The notes under the pieces are model-generated. The model was given only the letters and a program-made list of their open reading frames with translations, did not search any database and was not told the origin of the DNA. DNA of 16,810 bases from a bacterium (lineage in GTDB: Bacteria; Lindowbacteria; 2-12-FULL-62-27): positions 1-16,810 of the forward strand of contig JACQOF010000038.1 in assembly GCA_016202645.1 (NCBI GenBank). Direction: 5' to 3'. A program made the position numbers and the translations under genes. How positions within the stretch are numbered: position 1 is the stretch's first letter; each line of letters opens with the position of its first letter. This document shows positions 1-5,757 of this stretch, in pieces.

Positions 1-373
1 GAACCCGGAGGAATTTGGCCTGAAGCCCCATATCCAATTCCGCGATCTCGTCAAGCAGGAGCGTTCCCCCGTGCGCCTGCTCAAACAGCCCCCGGTGCCG
101 CAGGTTCGCCCCCGTAAACGCCCCTTTCTCATAACCGAACAGCTCTACCTCCATCAAAGACCCCGGAAACGACGCGCAGTTCACCGCCACAAACGGCTCC
201 TTCTTCCGCCCGCTCTGCTCATGAATCAGCCGCGCAACCACTTCCTTCCCGCTCCCCGACTCCCCCGTAATGAGCACCGTCGCGTCCACCCCCGCCACCT
301 GGCGCACCTTCCCCAAAACCGCCTTCATCGCGGGACTCGCAAACACAAATTTAGGCCCGGTCACTTGATTCAC
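1..373 (-). CDS. Sigma-54-dependent AAA+ transcription activator, 3' part outside window
   Basis: This is the first 124 codons of an NtrC/PspF-type activator that hydrolyses ATP to remodel sigma-54 RNA polymerase; the rest lies beyond base 1. Seen: Walker A GESGSGK at residues 37-43, the sigma-54 contact loop GAFTGA at 84-89 and Walker B GGTLLLDE at 102-109, in the usual order and spacing. The start is taken as GTG at 373 because a TGA in the same frame lies 15 bases upstream; GTG at 364 is an alternative. Neither has a Shine-Dalgarno sequence. The AAA+ module begins at about residue 10, so there is no N-terminal receiver, GAF or PAS domain. Either this is a PspF-like stand-alone activator or the sensory domain was lost; a MITE-like element lies 67 bases upstream. 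The family call is firm, the signal sensed is unknown. Confidence 0.9.
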   Translation of the reverse strand, partial: MNQVTGPKFVFASPAMKAVLGKVRQVAGVDATVLITGESGSGKEVVARLIHEQSGRKKEPFVAVNCASFPGSLMEVELFGYEKGAFTGANLRHRGLFEQAHGGTLLLDEIAELDMGLQAKFLRV

Positions 374-439
374 CGTATGAGAAAATTTTCACAGTCCAAT
401 AAATACCAAATTGCAGTCCTCCATTCAAGGGAATTCAGA

Positions 440-558
440 GAATTCGTAACTATTCAGGTCGTCATTCCCGCGAAAGCGGGAATCCAGATTATCGCAGGGC
501 GGACTGGATTCCCGCTTTCGCGGGAATGACGGAGAGGGCTGAATAGTAACGAGAATTC
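440..558. repeat. MITE-like nested palindrome (repeat family R1)
   Basis: Two 28-base arms, 460-487 and 504-531, are perfect inverted copies built on CATTCCCGCGAAAGCGGGAA, separated by 16 bases. Each arm is itself a small palindrome. Outside them a second inverted pair, 440-457 (GAATTCGTAACTATTCAG) and 539-558 (the same reversed with two extra bases), closes the element and ends in GAATTC on both sides. Related copies lie at 12636-12750 and 13186-13272. No transposase is encoded, so this is a non-autonomous dispersed repeat. The rest of the gap 374-605 is AT-richer and holds only a short CAAT/AGCAAT repeat tract near 562-592. Confidence 0.85.
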
Positions 559-605
559 AACGGTGGCAATTAGCAATCAGCAAACAGCGAAATTAAAGCG
601 GAGCC

Positions 606-1553
606 TTAAGGCTCCCCTGTGGGCTGGGTGAGGCGGGTGGCCACGCGCAGGACGGCATCGGCGTAGAGGGAACTTCGGTTGTATCGGAGGATGACCCGGC
701 GCTGGCGTTTGGCCGGAACGCCCGGTTTCCAGCCGTTTTTTCGGAGGTAGTGCCCGACACTGGCGATGGCGTCGGTGTCGCCGAAGAGGTCCACACGGCC
801 GTCGCGGTCGGCGTCGACGCCGTAAGCTAGAAGCGACGACGGCATGAACTGCGGCATGCCCAGCGCGCCCGCCCAGGATCCGTTGATTCCCCGAATCTCC
901 GAGACGCTTCGCCCCTTCTGCCACCGCAGAAATGCCCTTAGTTCCCTGTAAGCCCACCGGCTCCGTTTTTCGGCGCGGCGACGCACATCTTCAAGACTCA
1001 GATCCGGATGTTCCGGTCTGAGAGCATCGAAACCGCCCCGAACGGCCGCCGGGTCATCTGATACCGAAATGGTCGACAGCACGTCCAGCACCGGGGCGCG
1101 GCTCACGTGCTCGCCGCATTTGGTCTCGATCAGGAGGATGGCCGTGATGATCTCGGCCGGTACGCCATACCGCTTCTGCGCGGCAGCCAAAAGACGCCGC
1201 TCGCGCGCCAGATACCGTTGGCCGATCGAAAACACCGGCTCTTCGGAAAACGACACATACACCGCCGTGTCCTCGACATACCGGATGTTGACCTTCGCAA
1301 CCTCCGGCAAAAACGCCGCGCCGGCCGGACCGTAGAGGGAGTCGACCCACGCGGTGTCGGCGCCGTCCCGGATCAGACTTTTTTTCAGATTTTCAAAAGC
1401 CGGCGCGGGGAATGTGCCGGGTAGCCGCTCGACGCCGCCGGAGGAACATGCAAATCCAAGCGACAACGCCAATACACACAAACCTCCTCCCCCCTTGCGG
1501 GGGAGGCTGGGAGGGGGGACCGGGTGGGGAACTTTCAAGTTCACTGCGACCAT
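606..1553 (-). CDS. MltB-like lytic murein transglycosylase, probable lipoprotein
   Basis: The 315-residue product is predicted to cleave the MurNAc-GlcNAc bond of peptidoglycan in the periplasm, forming 1,6-anhydro ends. Seen: a lipobox-like LGFAC with Cys36 after a hydrophobic stretch (25-35), a catalytic-type Glu143 in LLIETKCG, the MltB signature GSWAGALGMPQFMPSS at 225-240, an EF-hand-like DADRDGRVDLF at 247-257, and a C-terminal RYNRSSLYADAVL segment. ATG at 1553 is preferred because a TTTAAT hexamer ends 8 bases upstream and no Shine-Dalgarno is present. Residues about 9-24 are encoded by one arm of a repeat that also flanks the start, so the start is less certain; a TTG at about 1467, behind GGAGGAGG, would give a very short signal. 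The gene diverges from the radical SAM gene at 1680. Confidence 0.9.
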   Translation of the reverse strand: MVAVNLKVPHPVPPPSLPRKGGGGLCVLALSLGFACSSGGVERLPGTFPAPAFENLKKSLIRDGADTAWVDSLYGPAGAAFLPEVAKVNIRYVEDTAVYVSFSEEPVFSIGQRYLARERRLLAAAQKRYGVPAEIITAILLIETKCGEHVSRAPVLDVLSTISVSDDPAAVRGGFDALRPEHPDLSLEDVRRRAEKRSRWAYRELRAFLRWQKGRSVSEIRGINGSWAGALGMPQFMPSSLLAYGVDADRDGRVDLFGDTDAIASVGHYLRKNGWKPGVPAKRQRRVILRYNRSSLYADAVLRVATRLTQPTGEP

Positions 1554-1602
1554 ACCTTGATATTAAACCCCCCTCCCCGCCTCCCCCGCAAGGGGGGAGG
1601 AG
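1483..1602. repeat. Inverted pair of CCCCCTTG-type repeats (family R2) across a gene start
   Basis: The segments 1483-1519 and 1567-1602 are near-identical inverted copies of a roughly 35-base unit with core CTCCCCCCTTGCGGGGGAGG. The left arm lies inside the transglycosylase signal-peptide region; the right arm lies just upstream of its start and contains the TTGCGG proposed as the -35 box. Other members are a partial copy at 5562-5589 and an inverted pair at 7008-7103. The paired layout recurs and can form a long hairpin. Confidence 0.85.
1562..1591 (-). promoter_or_regulatory. Candidate leaderless promoter of the transglycosylase gene
   Basis: On the minus strand TTGCGG (1591-1586) is followed after 18 bases by TTTAAT (1567-1562), and ATG follows 8 bases later. 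The -10 matches TATAAT at 5 of 6 positions. Transcription would begin at or next to the start codon. The -35 sits inside an R2 repeat arm, so the repeat may have supplied it. Confidence 0.4.
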
Positions 1603-1642
1603 AACCCTTCTGCCGAGGGGGACAATGAGGCGGCGGCGCGAT

Positions 1643-1671
1643 TTGTTTTACGTCCAGCCAGTTGTTATACT
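1643..1671 (+). promoter_or_regulatory. Candidate leaderless promoter of the radical SAM gene
   Basis: TTGTTT (1643-1648) and TATACT (1666-1671) are 17 bases apart, and ATG at 1680 follows the -10 by 8 bases. There is no Shine-Dalgarno before the ATG. This puts the transcription start at or beside the first codon. Confidence 0.45.
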
Positions 1672-1679
1672 CCATCCGC

Positions 1680-2810
1680 ATGCTGAAAAATCTCAACCGG
1701 GCGTATCACTACGGTCGCTGTCTGCTCGACCGCGGCCGGCCCCACTATATGATTCTCTACGTCACCGCGCGGTGCAATCTCCGGTGCCCGCATTGCTTCT
1801 ATCTCGAGGAGATCGAGAGCGCCAAGAAGGACAAGGAGCTCAAGATCGAGGAATTCGAGAAGATTTCCCGGAGCCTGCCGAGCCTTCTGCAGTTGACCTG
1901 CACCGGCGGGGAGACGTTTGTGCGGCAGGACATCGACGAGATCGCGGAAATCTTCTACCGGAATTCGAACACGCGGTTCTTTACCTTCACGACCAACGCC
2001 ACCTATCCCGAGCGGACCGCCGAAAAGGTTGAAAAGATATGCCGGGCCTGTCCCTACGCGGTGATCCGGGTGCCGATGTCGCTTGACGGGATCGGGGAGA
2101 TCCACGACAAGGTCCGCGGGCTCGAGGGCACCTTCGAGCGCGTCATGGAAACGTACCGCCTGCTGGACTCGCTCTCCCGGCGGCTCGACAATCTTCGGCT
2201 CGACGTCACGTCAGTCCTCTCGCAACTCAACGAGGACCATCTTCCGGCAATCACCGAATTCGTCAAGGACCGGATGGAAATCGAAAACCATACGATCCTC
2301 TACGCGCGCGGCGCGATCCGGGAACCGGAGAAGATCGTGCCGAAGAAACAAAAATACAAGGACCTGGTCCGGGGACTGCTGGGGCGGTCGGAAAAGAAAT
2401 ACCGCTTCCCGCTCATCTCGCGCGTGTTCGTCCGGCTGCGGGAGGCCGTGGAAGCGACGATCATCGAGACCCAGAAAATGGACCGGATGCCGGTCACGTG
2501 CCAGGCGGGGGAAAGTTTCATCGAACTGAACGAGTACGGGAATCTTTTTCCCTGCGAGATTCTCCAGACCCTGATGAACGAGGGGAAAGCCCGGCCGACG
2601 GAATTCACCGACACCTGGATGGGCGACGTGCGGGAGTTCGATTACGACGTGCCCAAGGCCTTAAACAGCCAGAAATCCCTAGCCATCCGGAAATTTATCC
2701 AGAACAAGGGATGTTCCTGCACCTTCGAATGCGCCATCGGCTCGACCCTGGCATTCCACCCCTCCAACTGGGGAAGGCTCATCACCCAAAAAGCTCCGGC
2801 CCTGACGTAG
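1680..2810 (+). CDS. Radical SAM protein with SPASM-like C-terminal cluster motif
   Basis: A 376-residue enzyme of the PqqE/anaerobic sulfatase-maturase-like group of radical SAM proteins, which cleave S-adenosylmethionine at a 4Fe-4S cluster to generate a radical. Seen: CNLRCPHC (Cys32, Cys36, Cys39) binding the SAM cluster, a TGGE motif following it, and a C-terminal set Cys274, Cys292, Cys345, Cys347, Cys351, with CQAGESF and GNLFPCEI typical of SPASM auxiliary-cluster binding. ATG 1680 is chosen over TTG 1662 because a promoter-like TATACT overlaps the TTG region. No RiPP precursor peptide or other modification gene is visible nearby, so the substrate is unknown. It is convergent with the Fur gene, 15 bases apart. 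Confidence 0.88.
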   Translation: MLKNLNRAYHYGRCLLDRGRPHYMILYVTARCNLRCPHCFYLEEIESAKKDKELKIEEFEKISRSLPSLLQLTCTGGETFVRQDIDEIAEIFYRNSNTRFFTFTTNATYPERTAEKVEKICRACPYAVIRVPMSLDGIGEIHDKVRGLEGTFERVMETYRLLDSLSRRLDNLRLDVTSVLSQLNEDHLPAITEFVKDRMEIENHTILYARGAIREPEKIVPKKQKYKDLVRGLLGRSEKKYRFPLISRVFVRLREAVEATIIETQKMDRMPVTCQAGESFIELNEYGNLFPCEILQTLMNEGKARPTEFTDTWMGDVREFDYDVPKALNSQKSLAIRKFIQNKGCSCTFECAIGSTLAFHPSNWGRLITQKAPALT

Positions 2811-2825
2811 AGATTCGCCGAATCT
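2811..2825. terminator. Short hairpin between convergent genes
   Basis: AGATTCG and CGAATCT form a 7-base inverted repeat exactly in the 15-base gap between the TAG of the radical SAM gene and the stop of the Fur gene, followed by TT on the plus strand. It is small and lacks a long U-run, so a bidirectional terminator role is only plausible. Confidence 0.35.
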
Positions 2826-3287
2826 TTACCCCTTCCGGCGGGGTTCTTCGCACTTCGCGCAGATGCCTTCGAATTCGATCTTGTGGTCCGCCACGATGAA
2901 GTGGTATTTCCGTCGGAAGAGCCTTTCGAGCTTGGATAGGTCCGACTCGAGAAAATCGTACTCGTCGAAGTTCACGACCTTGCCGCAGTGCTTGCAGATC
3001 AGGTGATGGTGATGCCGAAGAAACCGTTCGGACAGCTCAAATTGCGCCGGGCCATTGTCGATGACGATTTTTCGGGTGATGCGAAGTTTGCAGAACAAAT
3101 TGAGTACGCGGTAGACGGTCGAGGCGTCGACTCGGGCCTTTCCCAAAAGCTGGTGGACCTCGTCCGCGTCCATGTGCGTGGGCGTTTCGACGAGGATCTT
3201 CGCGACGTCATATCGCGGGCCCGTCAGAAAATAACCCTTGCCCTTGATGAAGCCCCGGATGTTTTTTAGGATGTCCTCCGTACTCAT
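2826..3287 (-). CDS. Fur-family metal-dependent transcriptional repressor
   Basis: The 153-residue protein has the Fur/PerR/Zur fold: an N-terminal winged helix with the recognition segment DASTVYRVLNLF (54-65), then the dimerisation and metal domain with HHHHLICKHCGKV (92-104) and a C-terminal CAKC (143-146). The two CxxC pairs, Cys98/Cys101 and Cys143/Cys146, form the structural zinc site. It cannot be assigned to iron, zinc, manganese or peroxide sensing from sequence alone. ATG 3287 is chosen because the family N-terminus MSTEDIL starts there and a promoter-like TAGAGT ends 7 bases upstream; upstream in-frame sequence is the shadow of the macro-domain gene. The start codon overlaps that of the divergent macro-domain gene in a CATG. 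Confidence 0.93.
   Translation of the reverse strand: MSTEDILKNIRGFIKGKGYFLTGPRYDVAKILVETPTHMDADEVHQLLGKARVDASTVYRVLNLFCKLRITRKIVIDNGPAQFELSERFLRHHHHLICKHCGKVVNFDEYDFLESDLSKLERLFRRKYHFIVADHKIEFEGICAKCEEPRRKG
3244..3272 (+). promoter_or_regulatory. Possible promoter of the macro-domain gene
   Basis: TTGATG (3244-3249) and TAGGAT (3267-3272) are 17 bases apart, with the chosen ATG 13 bases downstream. Both boxes match the sigma-70 consensus at only 4 of 6 positions and lie inside the Fur gene, so this is weak. Confidence 0.25.
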
Positions 3288-3909
3288 GCCAAACACTCTA
3301 TCAGGCGGGGCGCCGGACGACAAGACGGACAGGGATGTCCTGGCGGATCTGCGGCAGCGCCGGGCCATGATCGCCCGGGGACTGCTGGAACTGGTGGTCG
3401 GAGACATCACCCGGGAGGGGTCCGACGCGATCGTCAACGCCGCCAACACGGGCCTGCGCGGCGGGGGCGGCGTCGACGGCGCCATTCACAGCGCGGGCGG
3501 GCCAAAGATTCTCGCCGAGTGCGCGGAAAAATACCCGAGGGGCATCCGCACGGGCGAGGCAGTGATCACAGGCGGAGGGGATTTGACCGCGCGGTTCGTC
3601 ATCCACGCGGTCGGCCCCGTGTGGCGCGGCGGCAAGTCAGGCGAGGCGGAGAAACTTCGGAGCGCCTACGAATCGAGCCTGGCCCGCGCAAAAGAGGCCG
3701 GCGCGCGGCGGATTTCCTTCCCGTCGATTTCCACCGGAGCGTACGGATACCCTCTGCCCGAAGCTTCCCGGGTGGCGCTCGAAACCTGCATCCACTGCCT
3801 GGAAAACGATCCGGGTTCGATCAACCATATTCGGTTTGTGCTCTTCAATGAGACCACGTTCCGGGCCTACGCCCGAAGTCTGGACGCGCTCCTTCGCGGC
3901 GCCGATTGA
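3286..3909 (+). CDS. Macro-domain protein (ADP-ribose / O-acetyl-ADP-ribose hydrolase type)
   Basis: A MacroD/YmdB-type macro domain that binds ADP-ribose and usually removes ADP-ribose or deacetylates O-acetyl-ADP-ribose. Seen: VVGDIT at 37-42, the ligand loop VNAANTGLRGGGGVDGAIH at 50-68 with Asn51, Asn54 and the conserved Asp64, and the second loop SISTGAYGYP at 147-156. From ATG 3286 the product is 207 residues, about 27 longer than the core family; ATG 3367 gives 180 residues, closer to YmdB. I prefer 3286 because codons from about 3301 on already end mostly in G or C, but the choice is open. The gene is divergent from Fur and its TGA overlaps the TTGACA that probably drives the next gene. 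Confidence 0.9.
   Translation: MPNTLSGGAPDDKTDRDVLADLRQRRAMIARGLLELVVGDITREGSDAIVNAANTGLRGGGGVDGAIHSAGGPKILAECAEKYPRGIRTGEAVITGGGDLTARFVIHAVGPVWRGGKSGEAEKLRSAYESSLARAKEAGARRISFPSISTGAYGYPLPEASRVALETCIHCLENDPGSINHIRFVLFNETTFRAYARSLDALLRGAD
3295..3323 (-). promoter_or_regulatory. Candidate leaderless promoter of the Fur-family gene
   Basis: On the minus strand TTGTCG (3323-3318), a 17-base spacer and TAGAGT (3300-3295) are followed 7 bases later by the ATG at 3287. No Shine-Dalgarno is present. The boxes lie inside the first codons of the divergent macro-domain gene, so the two genes may interfere with each other. I did not recognise a Fur box. Confidence 0.4.
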
Positions 3910-3934
3910 CAGGCCGGATAGAGGCAGATAGAAC
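3906..3934 (+). promoter_or_regulatory. Leaderless-type promoter of the cNMP-SafE-ThiS run
   Basis: A perfect TTGACA (3906-3911) is followed after 17 bases by TAGAAC (3929-3934), and the ATG at 3941 comes 6 bases later with no Shine-Dalgarno. The transcript should start at or just before the ATG. The TTGACA overlaps the stop codon of the macro-domain gene. Confidence 0.55.
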
Positions 3935-3940
3935 CGGGGC

Positions 3941-4594
3941 ATGTCCAAGGAACTGACTGGCTCGATCGCCGCCCGGATGACTTCGCCCCATGATCTTGCC
4001 GTAACCATCGTTCGTCTGGCCGCCGACAGCCTCTCCTTCGAATCGCCCGAACCCTTTTCGCCGCGGACCCGGGTCCGTCTCGAGGTGCGCCTGGGCGCGG
4101 ACCGCGCGCCGACGCAGATGGACGTTGAGATCCTCTCGAGCGAAGACGCGGACGGCGCGTGCCTGTGCGACGGGAAGATCGTGGACATCGCGCCGGAGGT
4201 CCGCCGCAAGATCGTGACCTTTGTGGACGATCTCGTCCGCGAGGAATATCTAAAGGAGTTTCCGGCCGGAACGGAGGTTTTCAAGGAAGGCGAGAATTCC
4301 CGCCACATTTATTACATCGCGGTCGGGCAGTTCGTGGTCGACGTCGGCGGGGAAAAAGTCGCGGAGGTGACGGAGGAGGACCAGTTTCTCGGCGAAATTT
4401 CATTTCTCCTCGGCACGCCCCGCTCCGCCACCGTCACGGCCATGACCGACTCGCTTCTCATGGCCATCCCCGCGGAGGTCTTTCAGAAAACGCTTGCGGA
4501 AAATCCGAGGTTCGGCGTCGAACTCGCAAGGCTCCTGGCCAAACGCCTGACGCAGACCACCCAGAACTACGCGCAGAAACTCCACCACATCTGA
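3941..4594 (+). CDS. PilZ-like / cyclic nucleotide-binding two-domain protein
   Basis: A 217-residue soluble protein. Residues about 1-100 look like a PilZ-type beta-barrel: ARMTSPHDL, then SFESPEPFSPRTRVRLEVRL, then EVRRKIVTFVDDL, which resembles the closing helix of PilZ proteins. The c-di-GMP-binding RxxxR and D/NxSxxG residues are not clear, so the domain is probably degenerate. Residues 104-205 form a cNMP-binding domain with FPAGTEVFKEGENS and the phosphate-binding cassette FLGEISFLLGTPRSATV (149-165), including Gly151, Glu152 and Arg161 expected for cAMP or cGMP binding. There is no DNA-binding helix-turn-helix, so it is not a Crp-type regulator. It is the first gene of a run with the permease and ThiS. 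The partner it regulates is unknown. Confidence 0.85.
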   Translation: MSKELTGSIAARMTSPHDLAVTIVRLAADSLSFESPEPFSPRTRVRLEVRLGADRAPTQMDVEILSSEDADGACLCDGKIVDIAPEVRRKIVTFVDDLVREEYLKEFPAGTEVFKEGENSRHIYYIAVGQFVVDVGGEKVAEVTEEDQFLGEISFLLGTPRSATVTAMTDSLLMAIPAEVFQKTLAENPRFGVELARLLAKRLTQTTQNYAQKLHHI

Positions 4595-5337
4595 ACGGAT
4601 TCGCCGAACACCTCCTGCTCTTCGCCACCGGCGTCGCCGCGGCATCCTTCAGCACCCTCATCGGCGGCGGGACGGTTCTGGTCGTCCCCGTTTTGATTTT
4701 GCTGGGACTGCCGGCGCACCACGCCGTCGCGACGAACCGGATAGGCGTTTTTGGCCTTGCGATCACCGGCTGGGTCAGCTTTCAACAACAGCGCCTCATC
4801 CGGCACGGCGTCTCCTGGGGGCTGGGACTTGCGTGCGGCTTCGGCGCGATCTGGGGCGCGGTCTTCATGATGGCCATCCCGGAATCGGCGCTCCGGACGA
4901 TCATCGCCGCCGCCAGTTTGGGCCTGCTCATCTTTACGGCCTTGAAGAAAGATCTCGGAGTGGTCTCTCCGCCCGCGCCAAGTCCCCTCCGCTGGTGGCT
5001 GGGCGTCCCGGCGGCGATGCTCCTCGGCGCCTACGGCAGTCTCTACGGCGCCGGTCTTGGAACGTTCCTGACGTACCTTCTGGTCATCCTCTTCGGACAG
5101 ACTTTTCTCGAAAGCGCCGGCACGCGCAAAGTCTCCATCGGTCTTCAGGCCCTCCTCTCCTCCATATTGTATATCCGCGCCGGGATCATCGACCCGTGGG
5201 CGGCCCTCAATCTGTTCATCGCCATGGGACTCGGGTCCTACTTTGGCGCGCGGTACGGATCGCGCCTGGGAAACGCGTTCGTCCGGCGCGCGTTTATCAC
5301 TCTGGCCGGCGTATTGTGCATCAAGATTCTCCTCTGA
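4591..5337 (+). CDS. TauE/SafE-family membrane permease, apparent CTG start
   Basis: A 248-residue inner-membrane protein with about eight hydrophobic segments, matching TauE/SafE (DUF81) permeases linked to sulfite, sulfonate or sulfoacetate transport. Seen: the first repeat half with STLIGGGTVLVVPVLILLGL (21-40) and HHAVATNRIGVFGL, and the second with AYGSLYGAGLGTFLTYLLVI (147-166) and GTRKVSIGLQALLSS. No ATG, GTG or TTG occurs in frame until about 4696, inside the first repeat. The only start keeping the first membrane helix with a normal short N-terminus is CTG at 4591, whose last two bases are the TG of the upstream TGA (CTGA), mimicking the common ATGA coupling. CTG 4615 is an alternative. 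Next to ThiS a sulfur role is tempting but unproved. Confidence 0.83.
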   Translation: MNGFAEHLLLFATGVAAASFSTLIGGGTVLVVPVLILLGLPAHHAVATNRIGVFGLAITGWVSFQQQRLIRHGVSWGLGLACGFGAIWGAVFMMAIPESALRTIIAAASLGLLIFTALKKDLGVVSPPAPSPLRWWLGVPAAMLLGAYGSLYGAGLGTFLTYLLVILFGQTFLESAGTRKVSIGLQALLSSILYIRAGIIDPWAALNLFIAMGLGSYFGARYGSRLGNAFVRRAFITLAGVLCIKILL

Positions 5338-5341
5338 CCCC

Positions 5342-5578
5342 ATGATCCGCCTGACGGTCAACGGCGAAATCCGAACCGTGGACGCTGAATTGACCCTGGC
5401 CGCATTCCTGGCTTCGCAAAACATTCCACCCGACGGCGTCGCCGTGGCGCTCAATCAGACGGTCGTTCGGAAATCAGACCATCCCCGAACGACTCTACGG
5501 GACGGCGACACCGTCGAAATAATCCACGCAGTCGGCGGCGGCGCAGGGGAGATCACAAATCACTTCCTCCCCCCTTGA
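5342..5578 (+). CDS. thiS: ThiS sulfur-carrier protein with an 11-residue C-terminal extension
   Basis: ThiS is the ubiquitin-like carrier that delivers sulfur, as a C-terminal thiocarboxylate, to ThiG for thiazole synthesis. Seen: MIRLTVNGEIRTV, ALNQTVVRKSD and RDGDTVEIIHAVGGG, the standard ThiS pattern, ending in Gly-Gly at residue 67, which fits the usual length of about 66. The frame continues 11 more residues, AGEITNHFLPP, to a TGA within an R2 repeat copy (5562-5589). ThiS must expose the C-terminal Gly for adenylation by ThiF, so this product needs trimming or is inactive. ATG lies 4 bases after the permease stop, so the two are probably co-transcribed. No Shine-Dalgarno is seen. Confidence 0.88.
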   Translation: MIRLTVNGEIRTVDAELTLAAFLASQNIPPDGVAVALNQTVVRKSDHPRTTLRDGDTVEIIHAVGGGAGEITNHFLPP

Positions 5579-5589
5579 GGGAGAGGTCG
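5562..5589 (+). repeat. Partial R2 repeat at the end of thiS
   Basis: CTTCCTCCCCCCTTGAGGGA matches the first half of the R2 repeat family seen at 1483-1602 and 7008-7103. Its TTGA supplies the thiS stop codon, and its first bases encode the last residues of the ThiS tail. Confidence 0.7.
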
Positions 5590-5678
5590 GTCACAGAGGG
5601 GGGTCAGGCATAGGTTTATTGGTTTATTGGAGTCCCACAAATAAACGTATAAACGTAGGTCTGACCCCCGGACCGACC
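5585..5678. repeat. Nested 94-base palindrome between thiS and thiG
   Basis: Four arm pairs stack around one loop: GGTCGGTC 5585-5592 with GACCGACC 5671-5678; GGGGGTCAG 5599-5607 with CTGACCCCC 5661-5669; GTTTAT 5614-5619 with ATAAAC 5649-5654; and GTTTATT 5622-5628 with AATAAAC 5640-5646. Internal loops are symmetric (6 by 6, 2 by 2) and the apical loop is 11 bases. The GGGGTCAG ends recall REP/MITE elements mobilised by REP-associated transposases, but no such gene is here. It is AT-rich inside and GC-rich outside. It does not match the TPP riboswitch. Confidence 0.8.
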
Positions 5679-5718
5679 CCCGGACCCCTTCACTGGGGGT
5701 AAGAATTTATGCCGGCCT

Positions 5719-5747
5719 TTGCCGAACGGTTGTGTTGTAGATACACT
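5719..5747 (+). promoter_or_regulatory. Candidate promoter of thiG
   Basis: TTGCCG (5719-5724) and TACACT (5742-5747) are 17 bases apart; ATG 5758 follows the -10 by 10 bases, so the leader would be only a few bases. No Shine-Dalgarno is seen. Each box matches consensus at about 4 of 6 positions. Confidence 0.35.
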
Positions 5748-5757
5748 CGGGACTGAT

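Noticed and set aside
71-529. A plus-strand frame of 152 codons rich in Pro, Arg and His
   Set aside because: It is the shadow of the sigma-54 activator on the minus strand, and its end is the translated R1 repeat.
1662-1679. TTG start of the radical SAM gene
   Set aside because: The TTG overlaps the putative -10 and gives no conserved residues; ATG 1680 fits better.
4159-4590. N-terminal extension of the SafE permease
   Set aside because: It is the cyclic-nucleotide-binding gene read in another frame; the Arg/Gly-rich translation has no domain.
5579-5757. TPP riboswitch upstream of thiG
   Set aside because: The CTGAGA and ACC...GATCTGGATAATGCCAGC-type conserved parts are absent; the structure is a nested simple palindrome.
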